From Bacteroides sp. CAG:545 (lineage in GTDB: Bacteria > Bacteroidota > Bacteroidia > Bacteroidales > UBA932), in contig HF995991.1 in the NCBI GenBank assembly GCA_000432515.1, forward strand, positions 1 through 57,391: 57,391 nucleotides of DNA, read 5' to 3'. Both the position numbers and the translations under genes were made by a program. The notes beneath the pieces were generated by a model. That model was not told where the DNA came from and ran no database searches. It saw only the letters and a list, made by a program, of their open reading frames with translations. This document shows, piece by piece, positions 17,008 through 24,813 of this stretch. The stretch's first letter is position 1. Every line of letters starts with the position of its first letter.

Positions 17008-17078
17008 CGGCGTAAGCCGACAATATATTTTTATACCAATGGCGTGAGCCATATAACAATTAAACGCCCGCAGAGGGC
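17008..17078 (+). promoter_or_regulatory. Three small hairpins (two with GNRA loops) in the leader of the pseudouridine synthase
   Basis: Hairpin 1: 17008-17019, stem CGGC/GCCG with loop GTAA. Hairpin 2: 17039-17052, stem ATGGC/GCCAT with loop GTGA. Hairpin 3: 17066-17078, stem GCCC/GGGC with loop GCAGA. They fill the 89-bp gap between tonB and the next start codon. There is no U-tract, so they are not a classical terminator. GUAA and GUGA are stable GNRA tetraloops that proteins or RNA can bind. Confidence 0.6.
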
Positions 17079-17087
17079 AAAATCCAA

Positions 17088-18674
17088 ATGGAAGAAAACA
17101 ACAAGAGCGGTTTTACCGCAGAGGGAAGAAAGCTGAGACCGAGACGGCCTCGCATTTCCGGAAAGGTCTATTCATCATCAGAAGGACCTGCAGAAAGAAG
17201 ATCTTACAGTTCTGAGGGAAGAAATTCATCAGGAGAAGAAAGGACCTATGGAAGACGGTCCTACGGCAGCTCCGAAGGACACGCAAGTTACGGCAGAAGC
17301 CAGGACAGAAGAAGCAGCTACGGCAACTCCGACAGAAGGAGCAGTTACGGACGTCCGTCTGAAGGCCGCAGCTACGGTGATTCTTCAGAGAGAAGAAGCA
17401 GTTACGGCAATTCTGACAGAAGAAGTTACGGCAGCCAGGACAGGAGAAGCAGCTACGGACGCCCGTCTGAAGGTCGCAGTTATGGTGATTCTTCAGAGAG
17501 AAGAAGCAGCTACGGCCATTCTGACAGAAGCAGCTACGGCAACTCTGACAGAAGAAGTTACGGCAGCCAGGACAGAAGGAGCAGCTACGGACACCCGTCT
17601 GAAGGTCGCAGTTATGGTGATTCTTCAGAGAGAAGAAGCAGCTACGGCTCATCCGAGAGAAGTTTCGGCCCGTCAGGCAGAAGTTTCGCTCCATCAGGCA
17701 GAAGGGCATTCGGACCTCGCGACAGCCGTGACAACGGCGCAGGAAGAGGCGGATTCAACAAAGGCGCAAAATTCGGCGGCAGAGGAGATGCTGCACGCAC
17801 CCCTGCAAGAGGCAATGCCAAGAGAAGCCAGGCCAAACCAAATCCGTACAAATTCAATGACGCTGACGAGAAGAGCATCAATATGATGCTGAGCAGAAAG
17901 CCGCAGCTCGACCAGATACAGCTTTCAGACAATGACTACGTAGAGACACCTATCAAGGAAGTGATCCGTCTGAACAAGTTCATTGCAAACTCAGGCATCT
18001 GCTCACGTCGTGAAGCAGACCAGTACATACAGGCCGGCGTGGTCACTGTGAACGGAGAAGTCATCTCTGAACTCGGCACCAAGGTCAATGTCCTCACAGA
18101 CGATATCCGTTTCAACGGTGAAAGAATCCGCGGTGAAGAGAAAGTATATATCGTCATGAACAAACCTAAGGGATATGTCACCACTGCAAGCGATCCTCAT
18201 GCAGACAAGACCGTCATGGACCTGCTCAAGAACTGCAGCGCAAGAGTATTCCCTGTAGGCCGTCTGGACAAGAGCACGACAGGTGTACTCATGTTCACCA
18301 ATGACGGAGAAATCGCTGAAAGGCTCACACATCCGTCATACGACAAGAAGAAGATTTATCAGGTCATCCTGGACAAGCCGCTTGAGCAGGAAGACTTCGA
18401 CAAGATAGTAAACGGCATCACCCTTTCAGATGGAGACATCAAGGCTGACGAGCTCGAATACATTGATGCTGAAGACCATAGAAAGCTCGGTATCGAGATT
18501 CACTCGGGAAAGAACCGCATTGTCAGAAGGATTTTCGAATCCTTGGGCTATGACGTGAAGGCTCTCGACCGCGTATATTTCGCAGGCCTTACAAAGAAGG
18601 GACTGAAGAAAGGCGAGTGGAGATATCTTTCTGAAGGTGAATCCAATGTCCTGAAAATGGGCTCATACGTATAA
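17088..18674 (+). CDS. RsuA/RluB-family rRNA pseudouridine synthase with long repetitive N-terminus
   Basis: Of 528 residues, only the last ~240 form the enzyme: an S4 RNA-binding domain (about 292-338, IRLNKFIANSGICSRREAD) and the catalytic domain with FPVGRLDKSTTGV (Asp394 nucleophile) and GKNRIVRRIFE. RluB/RsuA-type enzymes make pseudouridine in 23S or 16S rRNA; the precise site is not readable. Residues 25-250 are disordered and made of Ser, Tyr, Gly, Arg and Asp/Glu in SSYGxSxRR units, ending in an RGG-like segment. This resembles RNA-binding, condensate-forming tails. It is followed 3 bp later by era, so both act in ribosome biogenesis. Confidence 0.92.
   Translation: MEENNKSGFTAEGRKLRPRRPRISGKVYSSSEGPAERRSYSSEGRNSSGEERTYGRRSYGSSEGHASYGRSQDRRSSYGNSDRRSSYGRPSEGRSYGDSSERRSSYGNSDRRSYGSQDRRSSYGRPSEGRSYGDSSERRSSYGHSDRSSYGNSDRRSYGSQDRRSSYGHPSEGRSYGDSSERRSSYGSSERSFGPSGRSFAPSGRRAFGPRDSRDNGAGRGGFNKGAKFGGRGDAARTPARGNAKRSQAKPNPYKFNDADEKSINMMLSRKPQLDQIQLSDNDYVETPIKEVIRLNKFIANSGICSRREADQYIQAGVVTVNGEVISELGTKVNVLTDDIRFNGERIRGEEKVYIVMNKPKGYVTTASDPHADKTVMDLLKNCSARVFPVGRLDKSTTGVLMFTNDGEIAERLTHPSYDKKKIYQVILDKPLEQEDFDKIVNGITLSDGDIKADELEYIDAEDHRKLGIEIHSGKNRIVRRIFESLGYDVKALDRVYFAGLTKKGLKKGEWRYLSEGESNVLKMGSYV
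17358..17660 (+). repeat. In-frame tandem repeats encoding S/Y/G/R-rich units
   Basis: The unit beginning SEGRSYGDSSERRSSYG starts at 17358, 17466 and 17598, giving periods of 108 and 132 bp; the longer period holds an additional 8-residue HSDRSSYG-type unit. Smaller 8-residue SYG units are nested inside. The repeats are all multiples of three, so changes in copy number keep the frame. Confidence 0.85.
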
Positions 18675-18677
18675 GGT

Positions 18678-19580
18678 ATGAACAAGATTCAGGAACCGGA
18701 AGAGCACAGAGCGGGATTTGTCAACATCATCGGTAATCCGAATGTCGGCAAGTCCACTCTTATGAATGCCCTGGTCGGTGAGAAACTGTCCATCGTCACG
18801 GCGAAGGCCCAGACTACAAGGCACAGGATCAGAGGCATTGTCAATGGGGAGAACTATCAGATTGTCTATTCCGACACGCCTGGTATTCTCAAGCCGAACT
18901 ACAGGCTGCAGGAAAATATGATGGACTTCGTGGACACCGCCATCGGTGACGCGGACGTCATATTGTACGTGACAGATGTTGTGGAAAAAGCGGACAAGAA
19001 CGCTGAATATATCGAAAAGCTGAAGAGGGTGGAATGCCCTGTCATCATCGTGATAAACAAAATCGACGTGAGTGACCAGGAAAAAGTGGTCAAGACCATG
19101 TCGGAATGGCAGGAAAGGATACCCGGGGCACTGATCATCCCTGTTTCAGCAAAAGAGAAATTCAACATTGACAGTGTTCTGAATGCCGTTATTTCACGAC
19201 TTCCGGTATCGCCGGCCTGGTTCGACAAAGACGCTTTCACGGACAAGAATCTCAGATTCTTCGCTTCTGAAATCATCAGGGAACAGATTCTGGAGAACTA
19301 CTCTGAGGAGATTCCTTACTGCTGCGAAGTAGAGATCGAACAGTTCAAGGAAGGCGAGGAACGCTATGAAATCAGCGCCGTAATCTATGTGATGAGGGAT
19401 TCCCAGAAAGGAATCATCATCGGCAAGGGGGGAAGCGCATTGAAACGCACGGGCACGAAGGCAAGAATCGAAATGGAGGATTTCTTCCAGAAAAAGGTCT
19501 TCTTGTCAATGTTCGTGAAGGTGGATGAAGGCTGGAGAGAGAACCGTAAAGAACTCAGGAAGTTCGGATACGAAGAATAA
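18678..19580 (+). CDS. era: GTPase Era (16S rRNA/30S assembly)
   Basis: The 300-residue protein has a GTPase domain with G1 GNPNVGKS, G3 DTPG, G4 NKID and G5 SAKE, followed by a KH domain containing GIIIGKGGSALK and FLSMFVKVDEGWR. Era binds the 3' end of 16S rRNA and acts in late 30S maturation. The start is 3 bp after the pseudouridine synthase stop, so the two ribosome-maturation genes are co-expressed. Confidence 0.96.
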   Translation: MNKIQEPEEHRAGFVNIIGNPNVGKSTLMNALVGEKLSIVTAKAQTTRHRIRGIVNGENYQIVYSDTPGILKPNYRLQENMMDFVDTAIGDADVILYVTDVVEKADKNAEYIEKLKRVECPVIIVINKIDVSDQEKVVKTMSEWQERIPGALIIPVSAKEKFNIDSVLNAVISRLPVSPAWFDKDAFTDKNLRFFASEIIREQILENYSEEIPYCCEVEIEQFKEGEERYEISAVIYVMRDSQKGIIIGKGGSALKRTGTKARIEMEDFFQKKVFLSMFVKVDEGWRENRKELRKFGYEE

Positions 19581-19600
19581 TTATTTGAAAATCAGACTTT

Positions 19601-22378
19601 ATGAAAGAATTTGACGATGACGAGCTGTCTAAGGACGAGCTGGATGATGATGAGAACTTGAATGAAGAGCCGATTGACGACTCTTCGGCGACTCCATCGG
19701 ACAAATACGAGAAACTCTTGGGAAGTGACAGCAAGAAATACAAGCTGTCGGGCATGTTCAAGGACTGGTTCCTCGACTACTCTTCCTACGTGATTCTCCA
19801 GAGAGCCGTCCCGAATATCGTGGATGGCCTCAAGCCTGTTCAAAGACGTGTTCTGCACGCAATGTACGAACATGATACCGGAGCCTACAGCAAAGTGGCC
19901 GGAATCGTGGGCGAGGCTATGCATTACCATCCGCACGGAGACGCCTCCATACTTGGAGCTCTCGTCCAGTTGGGACAGAAAGGCTATGCCATAGACTGCC
20001 AGGGTAACTGGGGTAACATCCTCACAGGTGACCCTAACGCTGCAGGACGATATATCGAGGCCCGTCTGAGCAAATTCGCGAAGGATGTGATTTTCGACCC
20101 GAAGATCACGGAATGGATGACTTCATACGACGGAAGAAACCAGGAACCGGTAGAGCTCCCGGTACGTTTCCCTCTGCTGCTTGCACAGGGCACGGAAGGA
20201 ATCGCCGTCGGTATGGCATCCAAGATCCTTCCTCATAACTTCAATGAACTGATAGACGCATCCATAGCATATCTCGAAGGCAAACCGTTCGAGCTGCTTC
20301 CTGACTTTCCGACAGGAGGATACGCCGACTGTTCCAAATACATGAAGGGAAAGCGCGGAGGCAGCGTCAAGGTAAGGGCGAAAATCGAGAAGATCGACAA
20401 GAGCACATTGGCCATCAAGGAGATACCTTACGGAAAGACGACTCACATCCTCGTTGATTCCATCTTGAAGGCGAAGGACAAGGGAAAAATCAAGATCAAG
20501 AAGATCGAAGACATGACCACTGCAGAGGCGGATCTTGTCATCCATCTTCCTAATGATGTTTCCCCTGACAAGACCATCGATGCATTGTACGCATTCACGG
20601 ACTGCGAGACCACGATCGCCCCTAACGCCTGCGTCATCAAGGACAACAAGCCTCAGTTCCTGAGCGTGGATGACATCCTCATCTACGACACGGAGCACAC
20701 AAGGGATCTGCTCCGCCAGCAGCTCGAAATCAAGAAGAATGAGCTCGAGGACAACTGGCATTACACTTCATTGGAAAAGATCTTCTTCGAGAACAGGATT
20801 TACAAACTCCTGGAAGAGGACCAGAAGAGCTGGGAGGCCCAGGTAGGCGACATCTTCTCCAAGATGAAGGAATACCAGGACAAGCTGCTCAGGGAAATCA
20901 CGAAAGAGGATATCCTCAAACTCGTGGAGAAGCCTGTCCGCAAAATATCCAAATTCGACACGAAAGTCATTGACCAGAAGATACTTGAAATCGAGAAAGA
21001 GCTCAAGACTGTCAATGACCAGATCGAACATATCACAGAATATACCATCAAGTTCTTCAAGGGTCTGAAGACCAAATACGGAAAAGATTTCCCTCGAAGA
21101 ACCGAGATTACCGGATTCGAGACTATCGCCGCCACCAAGGTTGTCAGCAACAATGCCAAGCTTTACGCCAATCTTGCGGAAGGATTCGTGGGAATCGGAC
21201 TCAAGAAAGACGAGAGCGAATACATCTGCGACTGCTCGGACATGTCTGAGGTCGTAGTTATCAACAAAGAGGGCAAATATTGGATCAAGAAGGTTGTGGA
21301 GAAGGACTTCTTCGGCAAGGACCTGCTCTATGTGGGCATCTTCAACCGTGGTGACACACGTACCATCTACAACGTAATCTACAGAGACGGCAAGTCCGAC
21401 CTGTACTACGCCAAGAGGTTTGCCATCACGAGCATCACCAGAGACAAGGAATACGACATCACTCAGGGCAAGCCGGGTTCCAAGATCGTATGGTTCACTG
21501 TAAACCACAACGGCGAGGCTGAGACCGTGAAGATCACGTTCATACCGAGACCGCGACTCAAGAATCTCAGTATGGAGTACGATTTCTCCGAGCTTGCGAT
21601 CAAGGGCAAACTGTCCCGAGGCAATGTCGTGACCAAGAATGCAGTACGCCGTATCACCCAGAAGTCCAAAGGTGTTTCCACAATCGGCGGAAAGGACGTC
21701 TGGTTCGACCCTGACGTGATGAGGCTCAATGAAGATGGACGTGGAGAGCTGCTCGGACAGTTCAGCGGAGATGACAAGATTCTTGCAATCTTCAAGAACG
21801 GCACATACTATACGACTTCATACGACCTGAGCAACAGATATCAGGGCGACCTGCTGAGGATCGAGAAATACGACGAGAACAGGACCTACGCTGCACTGTA
21901 CTACGACGGCTCGGCCAAACTGTTCTACATCAAGCGCTTCTCTTTCACATTGAGCGACAATACTCCTGCCCAGTTCATCCCTGAAGGAAGAGGCAACTAT
22001 CTTGCTGACTTCAGTGCGGACAAGCACCCTCAGTTCAAGGTGTACTTTACCGGAAGACACGAAAACAGAGAGCCTGAAGTATTTGATGCTGAGGAATTTA
22101 TTGCAAAGAAGGGTATCGCGGCCAAGGGCAACAGATGCCACAGGCTGGATGTGCTCAAGGTGGAGTTCATCGAACCGCTTCACAAGCCGGAAGACGATGA
22201 GGAACTTCAGGAAGTGCATGAAGCCATTTCGGCAAACATAGAGGAGGACTCTTCAGACGATTTCTCACCGGAGGCAATGTACCACGAGCCGTCAGACGAG
22301 ACGGAAAGCCGTGGAGACATAGGCGAAAGCGACAATGCTGACGAGAGCGAAGAGGAGCCTAATCTGTTCGACTTGTAG
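19601..22378 (+). CDS. parC: DNA topoisomerase IV subunit A
   Basis: The 925-residue type IIA topoisomerase A subunit has the helix-turn-helix core SSYVILQRAVPNIVDGLKPV, QRRVLHAMYE, HYHPHGDASILGAL and the catalytic tyrosine in AAGRYIEARL (Tyr151). The C-terminal domain is of the Bacteroidota ParC type and lacks a clear GyrA box. Both ends are strongly acidic (about 1-35 and 865-925). The quinolone-contact positions corresponding to GyrA Ser83 and Asp87 read Ala115 and Gly119. The partner parE is not in the window. It is 20 bp after era and 3 bp before aroK. Confidence 0.93.
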   Translation: MKEFDDDELSKDELDDDENLNEEPIDDSSATPSDKYEKLLGSDSKKYKLSGMFKDWFLDYSSYVILQRAVPNIVDGLKPVQRRVLHAMYEHDTGAYSKVAGIVGEAMHYHPHGDASILGALVQLGQKGYAIDCQGNWGNILTGDPNAAGRYIEARLSKFAKDVIFDPKITEWMTSYDGRNQEPVELPVRFPLLLAQGTEGIAVGMASKILPHNFNELIDASIAYLEGKPFELLPDFPTGGYADCSKYMKGKRGGSVKVRAKIEKIDKSTLAIKEIPYGKTTHILVDSILKAKDKGKIKIKKIEDMTTAEADLVIHLPNDVSPDKTIDALYAFTDCETTIAPNACVIKDNKPQFLSVDDILIYDTEHTRDLLRQQLEIKKNELEDNWHYTSLEKIFFENRIYKLLEEDQKSWEAQVGDIFSKMKEYQDKLLREITKEDILKLVEKPVRKISKFDTKVIDQKILEIEKELKTVNDQIEHITEYTIKFFKGLKTKYGKDFPRRTEITGFETIAATKVVSNNAKLYANLAEGFVGIGLKKDESEYICDCSDMSEVVVINKEGKYWIKKVVEKDFFGKDLLYVGIFNRGDTRTIYNVIYRDGKSDLYYAKRFAITSITRDKEYDITQGKPGSKIVWFTVNHNGEAETVKITFIPRPRLKNLSMEYDFSELAIKGKLSRGNVVTKNAVRRITQKSKGVSTIGGKDVWFDPDVMRLNEDGRGELLGQFSGDDKILAIFKNGTYYTTSYDLSNRYQGDLLRIEKYDENRTYAALYYDGSAKLFYIKRFSFTLSDNTPAQFIPEGRGNYLADFSADKHPQFKVYFTGRHENREPEVFDAEEFIAKKGIAAKGNRCHRLDVLKVEFIEPLHKPEDDEELQEVHEAISANIEEDSSDDFSPEAMYHEPSDETESRGDIGESDNADESEEEPNLFDL

Positions 22379-22381
22379 GCC

Positions 22382-22909
22382 ATGATAACTCTGACCGGTT
22401 TTATGGGGTGCGGGAAAACCTGCACCGCCCAGGAACTGAACCGACTCAAGGGGTGGGATTTCATTGACCTGGATAAAGCTGTGGAAAAAGAGGCGGGACG
22501 CAGTATAGGGCAGATTTTCGCGGAAGACGGAGAATCCGGGTTCAGGGCAATCGAAGCAACGGCATTGACCCGGATCATTTCCGGAAACGGGGTGAAGGTG
22601 CTTTCGCTGGGCGGAGGGACATTGACTTCGCCGGAATCCGCCAGACTTGTCCATGACCGGACTACCTGCATCTATCTGAGGGCGAGTATAGAAACTCTTG
22701 TTTACAATCTGACCATGTGGCCTGAGGACAGGCCGATGCTGAAGGACCTGCCTGACCGGGAGACGCTTGTCAGACGGGTTGAGCAACTGATGGCGGAACG
22801 TGAACGGATCTATGAGCGTACTGCCCACATAATCATTGACATAGACGGAAAGGAATACGGCGAAATCGCCGAAGAAATCGCAAGAGCGACTGAGAAATCA
22901 GGACAATGA
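22382..22909 (+). CDS. aroK: Shikimate kinase
   Basis: A 175-residue P-loop kinase phosphorylating shikimate at O3 in chorismate synthesis. It shows Walker A GFMGCGKT, the substrate-binding DxD region FIDLDKAVEKE, GESGFRAIE, LGGGTLTS, and the lid arginine in EDRPMLKD. The length is normal. It begins 3 bp after parC, probably in the same transcript, and is convergent with recJ. aroE, another gene of the pathway, is 4 kb away. Confidence 0.94.
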   Translation: MITLTGFMGCGKTCTAQELNRLKGWDFIDLDKAVEKEAGRSIGQIFAEDGESGFRAIEATALTRIISGNGVKVLSLGGGTLTSPESARLVHDRTTCIYLRASIETLVYNLTMWPEDRPMLKDLPDRETLVRRVEQLMAERERIYERTAHIIIDIDGKEYGEIAEEIARATEKSGQ

Positions 22910-22941
22910 AGTGCGAAACGCGGGACAGGTTCAGCCCGTGG

Positions 22942-24675
22942 CTATATAATGTCTTCCCGCTCGTGAATATCCTTTATACGCAACTGGAGGGTGGAATTTC
23001 CTCTATAATAGTTCTCCACGATGCTGTAGCATACATCGACAGGATTGCCGTTGCGGATATGCTCGAATGAGTCCGCCATATTGAATGCGATGGCCGACAC
23101 CTGATGGTAAGGCTGCGATTCCTGAATGAGTTCCAGTTTCAGATGCTGACCACCCGGACCGACTTTGCGGCCATTTCCGTCATCATAGACATTCCTGGTA
23201 AGGAAAACCGGCGAACTGTTGCCCGGACCGAACGGCTGGAACTGCTTGAGCACCCTGAAGAACTTCGGGGTTATCTGCGAGAAGTTAATTTCCGAATCCA
23301 CATCGATTACAGGCGTCACCATCTCCTTGGTGATGTGGCTGCTTACATATCTGTCTATCCTTGAAGCGAATTCCGCAAGATTTTCCTCACGCATAGTCAA
23401 GCCGGCAGCATAGATGTGTCCGCCATAGTTCTCGAGCAGGTCCGCGCAGCTGCTGATGGCATCGTAAAGGTCAAACCCTCTCACGCTTCGTGCAGAGCCG
23501 GTTATGAAGCCATTTGACTTGGTGAGCACGAAAGTCGGCTTGTAATATGCTTCGACAAGTCGGGAAGCGACAATGCCCACGACACCCTTGTTCCAATCCG
23601 GGCCATAGACGATTACTGCATTTTCAGAAGTGCAGCAGGTTCCGTTCTGAACCATATCCAAGGCCTCCTTGGTGATTTCGCGGTCAATGCTCTTCCGTTC
23701 GTTGTTATTGTCATTGATCTTCGTGCCGATGCTCATCGCGGTCATATCGTCCTCTGCAGTAAGCAGTTCCACCGCAAGTCGGCCTGATTCCATACGTCCT
23801 GCGGCATTGATCCTCGGTCCGATTTTGAACACGATATCGTCTATGGTGATGTGCTCCGGCTCCAAATTCGCCAGACTGATCATGGCCTTGAGCCCCACGC
23901 GAGGTTTCTCGTTCAGCCATTTCAGTCCGAAATGCGCCAGCACGCGGTTCTCCCCCACCACTGAAACCAGGTCGGAAGCGATACTTACCACCAGCAGGTC
24001 CAGCAACGGAAGCAGCGACTCGAACGGAATTCCGCATTTGGCGGAATATGCCTGAACCAGTTTGAAGCCGACACCGCAACCGGAAAGGTCGTCGAAAGGA
24101 TAATGGCAATCCTCCCTCTTCGGGTCCAGCACCGCCACAGCCGCAGGAATCTCCGATTCCGGAAGATGATGGTCGCAGATGATTATGTCAATGCCCTTGG
24201 ACGCGGCATATTCTACCTTGTCGATGGCCTTGATTCCGCAGTCCAATGTTATGATTAGCCTGAAACCGTTTTCCGCAGCCCAGTCGATACCCTTTTTGGA
24301 CACGCCATAACCCTCGTCATATCTGTCGGGAATGTAGAAATCCACAGAAGAAGTCAGCCTGCGGATAAAAGAATAGACCAATGCCACTGCTGTAGTCCCG
24401 TCCACGTCATAGTCGCCATAGACGAGAACCTTCTCATTGCCGTGCACTGCCTTTTCAAGACGCTCCACTGCCTTGTCCATATCCTTCATCAGGAACGGGT
24501 CATGGATGTCTGACAGGTTCGGCCTGAAAAACGAGCGGGCTTCCTCAAATGTCCGGATGCCCCTGTGGACAAGCAAAGTCGCAAGCACAGGATCCACCCC
24601 CAGCTCGGCTGAGAGCTGTTTCACATTCTCCGGATCGGCCGGAGCCCTTAATCTCCATTCTCTTTCTTTCGGCAT
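22942..24675 (-). CDS. recJ: Single-stranded-DNA-specific exonuclease RecJ
   Basis: The 577-residue 5'-3' exonuclease has the DHH motifs VYGDYDVDGTTAVAL and CDHHLPESEIP, GPRINAAGRMESGR, and a C-terminal DHHA1/OB region (FITGSARSVRGFDL, GGHIYAAGLTM). Metal-binding Asp and His residues are all present. Start at ATG 24675 gives the usual short N-terminus ending in W-R-L; the in-frame extension to 24780 has no family similarity and crosses the promoter. It acts in recombination repair and is divergent from lysS. Confidence 0.95.
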   Translation of the reverse strand: MPKEREWRLRAPADPENVKQLSAELGVDPVLATLLVHRGIRTFEEARSFFRPNLSDIHDPFLMKDMDKAVERLEKAVHGNEKVLVYGDYDVDGTTAVALVYSFIRRLTSSVDFYIPDRYDEGYGVSKKGIDWAAENGFRLIITLDCGIKAIDKVEYAASKGIDIIICDHHLPESEIPAAVAVLDPKREDCHYPFDDLSGCGVGFKLVQAYSAKCGIPFESLLPLLDLLVVSIASDLVSVVGENRVLAHFGLKWLNEKPRVGLKAMISLANLEPEHITIDDIVFKIGPRINAAGRMESGRLAVELLTAEDDMTAMSIGTKINDNNNERKSIDREITKEALDMVQNGTCCTSENAVIVYGPDWNKGVVGIVASRLVEAYYKPTFVLTKSNGFITGSARSVRGFDLYDAISSCADLLENYGGHIYAAGLTMREENLAEFASRIDRYVSSHITKEMVTPVIDVDSEINFSQITPKFFRVLKQFQPFGPGNSSPVFLTRNVYDDGNGRKVGPGGQHLKLELIQESQPYHQVSAIAFNMADSFEHIRNGNPVDVCYSIVENYYRGNSTLQLRIKDIHEREDII

Positions 24676-24681
24676 AACATA

Positions 24682-24729
24682 CAAAGATACCTTAATTATT
24701 TCAATTTTAGAATTAAATATGTAATTTTG
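24682..24729. promoter_or_regulatory. Overlapping divergent promoters of recJ and lysS
   Basis: Plus strand: TTTC (24699-24702), 19 bp, TAATTTTG (24722-24729) for lysS, leaving a leader of about 75-80 nt. Minus strand: TATCTTTG (24689-24682) for recJ, with no good -33. The recJ -7 element ends only 6 bp before ATG 24675, which would make the transcript leaderless or nearly so. Confidence 0.5.
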
Positions 24730-24813
24730 TAGATGTCGCGAAATGGCGGAGATCATCCGCAGAGATTGGTTGCGTGACACTTACCGAGAATAAAAAATAT
24801 TGAAATAAAAGAT

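Noticed and set aside
20768..21508. Long antisense open frame inside parC (246 codons)
   Set aside because: It is a shadow of the high-GC codon pattern of parC; no family motif and no start context. Similar antisense frames inside glyA, tonB, the pseudouridine synthase and rpoBC were dropped for the same reason.
22919..22940. Terminator between aroK and recJ
   Set aside because: The 6-bp stem has a G-U pair, a 10-nt loop and no U-run on either strand.
24746..24760. Riboswitch or T-box in the lysS leader
   Set aside because: Only a 5-bp stem (GCGGA/TCCGC) is visible in an ~80-nt leader, with no T-box or lysine-riboswitch core.
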